Positions 57,380 to 64,000 of a DNA stretch of 64,000 nt are shown one piece after another. This DNA comes from Caproicibacter sp002399225 (GTDB taxonomy: Bacteria > Bacillota > Clostridia > Oscillospirales > Acutalibacteraceae). The notes below the pieces were generated by a model. That model had not been told where the DNA came from, made no database searches, and saw nothing but the letters and a program-made list of their open reading frames with translations. A program made the position numbers and the translations under genes. Within the stretch, counting starts at the first letter, position 1. Each line of letters begins with the position of its first letter. Where the stretch lies: NCBI GenBank assembly GCA_036756705.1, contig DAIOKN010000007.1, positions 29,311-93,310 on the forward strand, given 5' to 3'.

Positions 57380-59980
57380 TCAGTCCATGTCGTCCCGCAG
57401 CGCGTCAATGATGTTTTCTTTTTTAATCTTTCTGACGGCATACATCATGGTAACAAAAATGATAAGAAGCACGCTGATCACGCTGATTCCGATACTGGCC
57501 CACGGAAGCACGAAATCAATGCTGTCCTCTCCGAGCGTCATTCCTTTGTAGATAAGCCAGCAGAAAATGAATGACAAAGGAAGCCCGACAATCAATGCTT
57601 TCATACCATAAAAGGCACACTCAAAGCGCATCATTTTGTTGAATTTACGATCGGACATTCCTACAGAGCGGAGCATGGCAAGTTCCCGGCGGCGCAGCTT
57701 GATATTCGTGGAAATTGTGTTAAACACGTTGGCGACCGCAATCAGCGAAATCATAATGATAAACGTGTAAGCAAACACGTTGGCAATAAACATGATATTG
57801 CGGTTCTGCTCAAGCGCTGCGTCATTATTCATAAAGATATACGGATCTGTAATTGCTTCGCCCTGAATCACCTCTTGCATTTCAGCCATGGATTTCGATG
57901 GCTCTTTTGACATAAATGACATACCCTTATGAACCTTCATATCCGCCGCGATCTCGGAGGGAACAAGCTTCTCCTTGAGCGAATAGGGGGCCACCGCATC
58001 AAAAGAGTATTGTTCAGACGGTTTGACCATATTTGTTGAAGGGGGGACATCTGGCAGCAAGGTATTGACAAATGTGATGTTTACATTCTGCTGATGCTTC
58101 GTTTTCGTTTTGCCATTTGTTTTGGGGACAATAGTAAGACTCATGGAAGAATTTTTGAATATATTCTTAATCTGGTCCATCGTCTCTTTCTGAGAGTTGC
58201 GGTCCAGCACCTTGGCAACGGAGATCAGTTCCGCATTTTGCCCGGTATATTTTTCCTCGGGTAAGCCCGCACTTTTAGCAATTTTCTGATAGGCTTTGTC
58301 ATCAAGAAACTGAAGATTTATTGGTAGATTCACTGCTTCATTTGATGAATGCACCCCAGCGGATTGCCGGCAGGCGTCCGAAAGGTCACTGCTCTTGGCC
58401 GCGCAGGAGAAATTCATAGCGACTTGATAAAAACTGTCGGTAACACCATCAGCAGTTTTCAGCTTGTTGTAAAGTTGCACCATTTCATGGTCGTCCATCG
58501 TCTGTGTGCCGAAACCGATATCAGGCATACCAACCTCTTTTGCTTGCCCCGCCGCCAGTTGAACATCCGTGATAAGGGAACTGGTTGATATAAACAACAC
58601 GATGCTTAAAACAAGTGACAGCACAATGCTGCGGTAACGTTTTTTGTTTCTTTTAAAATTCTTGAGCGCAAGGGTCCCTTCCAAACCGTAAATGCGCTTT
58701 GTCAGAGTTGAGGTCTTGATTGCTTTGGCTTCCACTTTGACCTCATTCGTCTGGCGAATACACTCCATCACAGGTGTATTGGCAGCTTTGCGAGCCGGAA
58801 TATCGGCCGAGATCAGAATCGTAACCAGACTGACCGCTGCTGCCACGATAAGCACGGGGACGGACAGTGTCAGTGTTAACGGAACTTTGCTGGAGAGCAG
58901 GTTGGCAAAATTTTGGGTGACAACGCGAATCACGAGTAAAGTGCCGCCGATTCCAACGAGGATGCCAATTGGTATACCAACCGCACCGATACAAAGTCCC
59001 TCAAACAGTACCGAATGGCGCAGCTGCTTTGCGGTGGCTCCCACCGACGAGAGAATCCCGAACTGATGGGTGCGCTCGTTCAAGGAGATGTCGAAGGAAT
59101 TATAAATCAGAAAAATCGAACCAACCATGATAATGAGGATTACAATGGCCCCAACTGAGTACAAAATTGCATTCGTTGCCTTATCGGTTGAATCGTCTGA
59201 AAGTCCCAACCAGCGCAGAACGTCATTATTCAAGATGTAAGAAGAGCTTCCGGCTGTACTCTTTGCGTAAGAGTGCACTTCCCTCGGGTTTTTCAGCTTG
59301 ACAAATAAGCTGAGATCGTCCGCCGTGTCTGAGGCATCTGCGGTTGTGATTACGGTGTATGCCGGCGAAGAATCTTCCTGCTCAAAGAGAGGCGTTTGGC
59401 AGATGCCGACAATTTTATAAATTCTATTCGCTTTGGGTGCAAGAGTTTCACTTCCGGCAGTGTAAGGATCATTCTGACCGAGTTTCCTGTTCCCGCTCAT
59501 GCGGTTGCAGACAGCAAGGGAAAGGGTGTCTCCCACTTTTATCTTAACGCCGCCCTTTGTCGTGATACGCCCGGGAATCACGATTTCCCCGTCGTTTTTC
59601 GGCAGTCTGCCGTTAACCAACACGATGGGCAGGGTATCAAAAGTTTTCTTGTTAAATCCGGCGATAAAAAGATATGGCTTTTGGGGATCTTTCCCGCCGC
59701 GTAGTTTTGCGAAGCCAATATTATTAAACATTGCGGTATTTGCGACTTTGTCGTTGCTTGCCTGTTCCGCCGCAAAAGAAGGACTAACATCCTCAAATTT
59801 GACATGCCAGTCGCCGTCTTTTTCGGCTGTGCTGTTTGCAAGATAGTTCGCCAGAGAAACGCAAAAGGTGGCTACAGCCGTAATCAGGGCAGCAGACAGA
59901 ATAACACCGATAATTGTTACGAGTGTGCGGGCATGGCTCTTTTTCAAACCTTGCAAAGCAACTTTATTGAAAATGTTCAT
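57380..59980 (-). CDS. FtsX-family ABC transporter permease (Bce/Vex type)
   Basis: 866 residues with about ten transmembrane segments: an N-terminal helix (VTIIGVILSAALITAVATF), a large extracytoplasmic domain, three helices near 270-400, a second extracytoplasmic region, and a final three-helix FtsX domain (NTISTNIKLRRRELAMLRSV). This is the layout of MacB-like FtsX permeases involved in peptide-antibiotic sensing and removal. It overlaps the ATPase gene by 4 nt. Confidence 0.9.
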   Translation of the reverse strand: MNIFNKVALQGLKKSHARTLVTIIGVILSAALITAVATFCVSLANYLANSTAEKDGDWHVKFEDVSPSFAAEQASNDKVANTAMFNNIGFAKLRGGKDPQKPYLFIAGFNKKTFDTLPIVLVNGRLPKNDGEIVIPGRITTKGGVKIKVGDTLSLAVCNRMSGNRKLGQNDPYTAGSETLAPKANRIYKIVGICQTPLFEQEDSSPAYTVITTADASDTADDLSLFVKLKNPREVHSYAKSTAGSSSYILNNDVLRWLGLSDDSTDKATNAILYSVGAIVILIIMVGSIFLIYNSFDISLNERTHQFGILSSVGATAKQLRHSVLFEGLCIGAVGIPIGILVGIGGTLLVIRVVTQNFANLLSSKVPLTLTLSVPVLIVAAAVSLVTILISADIPARKAANTPVMECIRQTNEVKVEAKAIKTSTLTKRIYGLEGTLALKNFKRNKKRYRSIVLSLVLSIVLFISTSSLITDVQLAAGQAKEVGMPDIGFGTQTMDDHEMVQLYNKLKTADGVTDSFYQVAMNFSCAAKSSDLSDACRQSAGVHSSNEAVNLPINLQFLDDKAYQKIAKSAGLPEEKYTGQNAELISVAKVLDRNSQKETMDQIKNIFKNSSMSLTIVPKTNGKTKTKHQQNVNITFVNTLLPDVPPSTNMVKPSEQYSFDAVAPYSLKEKLVPSEIAADMKVHKGMSFMSKEPSKSMAEMQEVIQGEAITDPYIFMNNDAALEQNRNIMFIANVFAYTFIIMISLIAVANVFNTISTNIKLRRRELAMLRSVGMSDRKFNKMMRFECAFYGMKALIVGLPLSFIFCWLIYKGMTLGEDSIDFVLPWASIGISVISVLLIIFVTMMYAVRKIKKENIIDALRDDMD

Positions 59981-60666
59981 GTCCGTGCCGCCTGCCTCTC
60001 ATCCCGCACCACTCTGCCGTCCGAAATGCTGATAATACGGTCCGCCTGCAAAGCAATATTTTCGTCGTGCGTGACGATGATCAAGGTCTGATTGTACCTT
60101 GTATGACTTTCCTTCAGCAGATGGATGATTTCCTGACTGTTGCGGCTGTCCAGACTGCCGGTGGGCTCATCGGCCAGCATAACAGCCGGGGCATTCATCA
60201 AAGCGCGGCCGATGGCCACACGCTGCTGCTGACCGCCGGAAAGCTGATTTGGCAAATGCGCTTTGCGGTCTTGCAGCCCAAGCAGGTTTAGCAGGTCATT
60301 CAGCCGTTCCTCATTGACCTTGCGCTTGTCCATCAGGATCGGCAAGGTGATATTTTCCACCACATTCAGCGTAGGAATGAGGTTATGAAACTGGTAAATC
60401 AGCCCAACCTGCCGCCTGCGGAAAATGGCAAGTTTTTCGTTGCTTTGGGTATAGACATCCTGTCCCTCCAGATAAATCTTCCCGCTGGTCGGCACGTCCA
60501 CACCCGCGATGGCGTGCAGCAAAGTGGATTTACCGGAACCAGAGGAACCAATAATTGAGGTAAACTCTCCTCTTTCGATTGTAAGCGAAACATGGTTCAG
60601 CGCGGCAACCTGGCTTTCGCCCTTGCCGTAGACTTTGCATAGGTCTTCAATTTTTAAAAACTCCAT
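59977..60666 (-). CDS. ABC transporter ATPase partner of the FtsX permease
   Basis: 229 residues: Walker A GSSGSGKSTLLHAIAG (near residue 38), Q-loop, signature LSGGQQQRVAIGRAL, Walker B VMLADEPTGSLD, His switch IVTHDE. LolD/MacB type. The Met at 60666 has GGAG 9 nt upstream; a longer frame reaches 60687. With the permease and the two-component genes it forms a BceRSAB-like module. Confidence 0.94.
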   Translation of the reverse strand: MEFLKIEDLCKVYGKGESQVAALNHVSLTIERGEFTSIIGSSGSGKSTLLHAIAGVDVPTSGKIYLEGQDVYTQSNEKLAIFRRRQVGLIYQFHNLIPTLNVVENITLPILMDKRKVNEERLNDLLNLLGLQDRKAHLPNQLSGGQQQRVAIGRALMNAPAVMLADEPTGSLDSRNSQEIIHLLKESHTRYNQTLIIVTHDENIALQADRIISISDGRVVRDERQAART

Positions 60667-60725
60667 TATGTGAGTCTCCTTTTTCATATTTTACCCATAT
60701 AATAGAACTTTTAACTTACATCTCT

Positions 60726-60752
60726 GTGACTTTCCGGTGAAAGATTCGTCAC
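60726..60752. promoter_or_regulatory. Inverted repeat upstream of the ABC genes
   Basis: GTGAC ... GTCAC arms with an inner CTTTC CGGT GAAAG palindrome. It overlaps the end of the kinase frame and lies about 60 nt upstream of the ATPase gene; the following TATTAT (near 60710) has no good -35. This is what a response-regulator-activated promoter would look like. Confidence 0.4.
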
Positions 60753-61738
60753 TTTGGGAAACGAATCACAAAGAGCGCGCCGCCCCGCGGGTGATTTTTG
60801 GCGAGAATCGTTCCGCCCTGCCGGGTGATGATGCTTCTACAAAGAGCCAATCCGATCCCGTACCCCGTGGCGCCTGCGTTTTTCCCGCGATAAAAGCGGT
60901 CAAACAGATGGGGGAGTTCTTCTTTTTCAAAACCCTCGCCGCTGTCGTGGAGGTGATCTCGGTAAAAAGCGGGTTGTCCTCGCAAACAATCTTAATCTTC
61001 CCGTTCTCGCCTGCACTTTCCATGCAATTTTTGAGGATGTTTTGAATTGCTTCCGAAAGCCAGCCGGAATCGCCTTGGATGATAATCCCTTTCGGCACGT
61101 CTATTTGCAAAGCAATATTGTGCAGCTTCCATTGGGATCAAAAGCGGGTGAAGCGCAGCGCTGATCAAAGCGCTCACCTCTATCTGCTCGCTTTGGAACT
61201 CCACAATGCCCGCGTCCAGGCGGGATAATTTCAACAGGGAAGTAAGCAGCCAATCCATCTGTACAAACAGTTCCTTTGTTTCCCGTATCAATGCTTTTCG
61301 TTCCTTTTCGTCAGGGGTATTCTCTAACAAAGATAGAATCAGGTTTACGGAGGTGAGAGGGGTGCGGAGTTGGTGAGCGATGTCGGCCAGCGAATCAGCA
61401 AGACGTTCTTTTCCTTTTTTCAGCGCGTCGTTTTGTTCCCGAATTCGAATCGTCATTTTGGTGATCTCGCTTTGCAGAATGGAAAGTTCACCCTCGTCCG
61501 ATTCACTCATAAACAGATGGTCAGCATTATGAAGCACAAGATCGATTTGATCTGCAATCTGTGCAATGCTTTGATAGCGGACTTTGGTAAATGCATAAAA
61601 CGCTGTCCAAAAAGCGGCGGCAGAAACAATGGTAAGGATTCCCGCCGCCGTATTGATTGCAAATCCCAGCATCACTGTGGCGGCAGCTATGAAGGAAAAC
61701 AAAATGGCAAACTTCCGAAACTCTCTATTCCGAAGCAT
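60749..61738 (-). pseudogene. Membrane sensor histidine kinase with two frameshifts
   Basis: N-terminal part, 248 codons open: two transmembrane helices, no sensory loop, H-box IAHQLRTPLTSVNL. The frame runs off into non-homologous sequence after LLIPMEA, and the expected continuation (IALQIDVPKGIIIQ then WLSEAIQNILKNCMES) is in another frame, as if one G was inserted near 61138. A second shift near 60966, one base missing, is needed to reach HDSGEGFEKEELPHLFDRFY and GYGIGLALCRSII. The last part is in the original frame again. As written, the kinase lacks its ATP-binding half. Confidence 0.8.
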
Positions 61739-62411
61739 ACCCGTCCCCCAATCGATACCCCGTCCCGCGAACGGTCAGAATGATTTGCGGATTTGCCGGG
61801 TCGTTCTCGATCTTCTCCCGCAGGCGCTTGATATACACAGTCAAGGTGTTGTCATTGACAAATTCCCCCGCAGCGTCCCACAATTCGTCAAGCAGCCGGG
61901 TCCTTGTGATAATACTTTTGGGATTGTTCAGAAACACCAATAGCAAGCGGTATTCTAAGGCTGAAAGAAGGACCTCGCGGCCGTCCTTTTTCACGACGCC
62001 GCTCGCCATATCGACAGAAAGCCCTCCGATTTCAAATGCCGATGGAGAACGTCCGCTTTTTCGCAGGGCCGTTTTGATTCGCGCGACCAGCTCACGCGGA
62101 CGAAAAGGCTTGGTGATATAGTCGTCCGCGCCCATGTTCAGCCCGGTAACAACACTTGCTTCATCGCCGGAAGCCGTCAGAAAGAGAACGGGAATGTCCC
62201 CTGTTTCTTTGATTTCCGTGCAAATTGTAAAGCCATTTCCGTCAGGCAAAGAAATATCAATCAGCGCCAGATCAAATTGAGCTCCGGCAAGCGCGGCAAT
62301 GGCTTCCCCCCGCGTAGAGGCATGAGTAACTGTAAATCCTTCCGAGCGGAGCAATAGGATAAGGTTCTTGGCGATTTCCTGATCGTCCTCAACCAAAAAT
62401 ATTCGTTTCAC
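61725..62411 (-). CDS. OmpR-family response regulator
   Basis: 228 residues. Receiver domain with acidic pocket VEDD, phospho-acceptor Asp in LIDISLPDGNGF (near 53), and ITKPFRPREL Lys; then a winged-helix domain (LLSALEYRLLLVFLNNPKSI, DNTLTVYIKRLREKIE, VRGTGYRLG). It overlaps the kinase by 14 nt. Likely controls the adjacent ABC genes. Confidence 0.95.
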   Translation of the reverse strand: MKRIFLVEDDQEIAKNLILLLRSEGFTVTHASTRGEAIAALAGAQFDLALIDISLPDGNGFTICTEIKETGDIPVLFLTASGDEASVVTGLNMGADDYITKPFRPRELVARIKTALRKSGRSPSAFEIGGLSVDMASGVVKKDGREVLLSALEYRLLLVFLNNPKSIITRTRLLDELWDAAGEFVNDNTLTVYIKRLREKIENDPANPQIILTVRGTGYRLGDGYASE

Positions 62412-63107
62412 TTATTTTTCACCATTCTTTCCTTTCCCATATCGTCTGTCATCCGGTTTTTTCAGCGTTAGCAGAAACAAGCCACACACTGCCATCCTGT
62501 CAGTGACTCTCCGACCGCATACGGCTCTGAATCATTCAATGCCGGAGAATACGCCGTAAAATCCCAAATTTTATTATACTTCGGTCAATATGTTAAATCA
62601 ATGAAGGAAAAAATCATGAAGACAAAAAGCCGAACTTTACGAAAGAACAGGGTGCCAAAACCAAGCGCAGATTGCAGCGCTGCACCGAATAATGGTTTCA
62701 GCGGCATCCTTACGACGAAGTCCGCGTAAAGGCGATCATCAGACTTCGAATAACATTTTGTCCCTTTGCTATAAAAATATTGAGTTTACTGTTTTACGAG
62801 AATATAATAATATACTAAATGGACGGAATTTACTATTTAACTCTTTACTGCCCAAGGTTGCAAATTAAGAAAAGCCACCCGCTCATTTCAGATGTATTTT
62901 AAAGCCTGGCGACATTTTCACATGCGGCCAAATCCCCATTCATTCTGTGGAACCAGGTATAGCGGCAAACGTAGGAAAACGGCAATGCAGTTCAAAAATG
63001 AACGGCTGAATTGGCTGCTCCCCACTATCTGTGCTCACCATGGCGGTCTTCTCAATATAACCGGTGTTTGATTCGAAAGGCCGATCGATTGTTGAAATCG
63101 GCAGATG
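62412..63107. other. About 0.7 kb without recognised genes
   Basis: After the response-regulator promoter this stretch holds several short frames (longest 42-64 codons) with no binding site or family pattern. It may be the remains of lost genes. AT content rises towards 62760-62880. Confidence 0.55.
62573..62601 (-). promoter_or_regulatory. Promoter of the two-component/ABC operon
   Basis: TTGATT, 17 bp, TATAAT on the minus strand, with a leader of about 155 nt before the response regulator. Confidence 0.65.
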
Positions 63108-63283
63108 CTAGTGCGAACCCGAAGCTCCCAGCAATTTACAAGGGGCTTCGCACCAGGATATTTTTTGCTTTATATGATTTAAGTAAACAAAAGCACCAGG
63201 GTTAACCTTTTTCCTTTCTTGCCATTTAGTATAGTTGCTGAAAATCTTTTTCTATTTTGTCCACTGCCTTGGTTGTTTTTGCT
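63108..63283 (+). promoter_or_regulatory. CRISPR leader
   Basis: An AT-rich stretch directly ahead of the first repeat. It contains the inverted repeat GTGCGAA ... TTCGCAC (63112-63153 region), and ends ...GGTTGTTTTTGCT before the repeat. Such inverted sequences are seen in type I-C leaders and may bind integration host-like factors. Confidence 0.65.
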
Positions 63284-64000
63284 GTCGCTCCCCGTGCGGG
63301 AGCGTGGATTGAAATCACACGAACATCAAAGCGGCCCTCGCCGCGGGCCGTCGCTCCCCGTGCGGGAGCGTGGATTGAAATTGAGTGCCCTGCCGGACAG
63401 CATCGACAAAAGGGAGGGTCGCTCCCCGTGCGGGAGCGTGGATTGAAATCACATCAAGAGTTCCAGCGGGTCGGTTTTAAAAGTCGCTCCCCGTGCGGGA
63501 GCGTGGATTGAAATGGGGAAAGCCCGGCCCCGGCTCTCTCCGGCCTGGTCGCTCCCCGTGCGGGAGCGTGGATTGAAATCTTGCCGTGCTCGCCGAGCAT
63601 TGCAAGCGTCTTGTCGCTCCCCGTGCGGGAGCGTGGATTGAAATTACGCTCTGACCGACAACCTGACCGAGCTTGCCGGTCGCTCCCCGTGCGGGAGCGT
63701 GGATTGAAATACGTCTGATTACTCCCTTAATTTTTTAAGTTTTAGTCGCTCCCCGTGCGGGAGCGTGGATTGAAATTTTGAAAGAAAAGGTGATTTGACA
63801 TGACAAAAGAAGTCGCTCCCCGTGCGGGAGCGTGGATTGAAATATTTTTCCAATATGCAGAGCAGCAAACTCAAAGCGGTCGCTCCCCGTGCGGGAGCGT
63901 GGATTGAAATGGCTACAGTATTTACGACGAAAACTTGAAAAGTTGGTCGCTCCCCGTGCGGGAGCGTGGATTGAAATATGTCGTTGCACTATGACCGCTT
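63284..64000 (+). CRISPR. Type I-C-like CRISPR array, running off the right edge
   Basis: Eleven identical 32-bp repeats (start GTCGCTCCCC, a GTGCGGG centre that pairs to a hairpin, end GTGGATTGAAAT) begin at 63284, 63350, 63418, 63483, 63548, 63613, 63679, 63745, 63812, 63879 and 63946. Ten complete spacers of 33-36 bp and a partial eleventh separate them. The repeat is of the subtype I-C (Cas5c-processed) type. The repeat end GATTGAAAT and the leader position show transcription from left to right. No cas gene is on the leader side in this window. Confidence 0.97.

Noticed and set aside
57273..57551. 92-codon plus-strand frame at the end of the permease gene
   Set aside because: Antisense of the permease C-terminus; no binding site.
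62601..62729. 42-codon plus-strand frame starting MKEKIMKTKSRTLRKN
   Set aside because: No ribosome-binding site, overlaps the promoter of the opposite operon, and resembles no family.
63011..63205. 64-codon frame before the CRISPR leader as a Cas2 remnant
   Set aside because: No Cas2 residues (N-terminal YDV/YDIS motif, ferredoxin-like core) are visible and the frame runs into the leader.
63735..63989. 84-codon open frame with a repeated SIHAPARGA-like motif
   Set aside because: It is a translation of the CRISPR repeats themselves, not a gene.

Overview
The window looks like a chromosomal segment of a low-to-mid G+C, spore-forming anaerobic member of the Clostridia, most likely in the Oscillospiraceae/Ruminococcaceae range. 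This rests on gene order and content: yqfC-yqfD-phoH-ybeY-dgkA-era-yqzL-recO, ylxM-ffh-rpsP-khpA-rimM-trmD, and hprK-PHP-murB-rapZ-whiA-dnaE-pfkA, together with ylbJ, DUF1540, bacteriohemerythrin and T-box control. No rRNA, tRNA, prophage or intact insertion sequence was recognised. The exact species is inference.

Layout. 1-17.1 kb is mostly minus strand: the end of uvrC, an HPr gene (ptsH), the translation/secretion operon ylxM-ffh-rpsP-khpA-(structured gap)-rimM-trmD behind a perfect consensus promoter, then mutS2, a GNAT acetyltransferase, recO, yqzL, era, dgkA, ybeY, phoH, yqfD and yqfC behind a SigmaE-like promoter. ylbJ runs divergently. 17-24 kb holds a tandem HD-GYP protein, small clostridial proteins, TspO, a D-2-hydroxyacid dehydrogenase, and a ribbon-helix-helix gene directly upstream of clpB. 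24-30.2 kb holds a TetR regulator, an Mrp-type Fe-S carrier, gpsA, and a three-gene ABC importer under a T-box riboswitch whose specifier reads UGG, so a tryptophan transporter (trpXYZ).

30.2-49 kb: a cytidylate-kinase-like gene, DUF1540, an SGNH/DUF4358 lipoprotein pair, pfkA, dnaE, whiA, rapZ, murB, a PHP phosphatase, hprK, secDF, an aminotransferase, bacteriohemerythrin, a C39-like peptidase, and crcB under a fluoride riboswitch. ptsH (2 kb) and hprK (42 kb) are the two halves of carbon-catabolite signalling. 49-56 kb: an MBL hydrolase with an inverted repeat inside its promoter, a large exported phosphodiester-glycosidase-type protein, a PAP2 enzyme, a deletion scar that joins an Amt-like N-terminus to the C-terminal half of a P-II domain, and a DEAD-box helicase.

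56-64 kb is the accessory end: an AT-rich DUF5067-like lipoprotein, a Bce/Vex-type ABC transporter with its two-component system (the histidine kinase carries two opposite frameshifts), a ~0.7 kb stretch without recognisable genes, and a type I-C-like CRISPR leader and array that runs off the right edge with no cas genes on the leader side.

The most interesting items are the 350-nt structured gap between khpA and rimM with a possible leader peptide, the P-II/Amt deletion scar, the doubly frameshifted kinase, the unlinked CRISPR array, and the RHH-clpB pair. I did not find a clearly new multi-gene defence or metabolic system.
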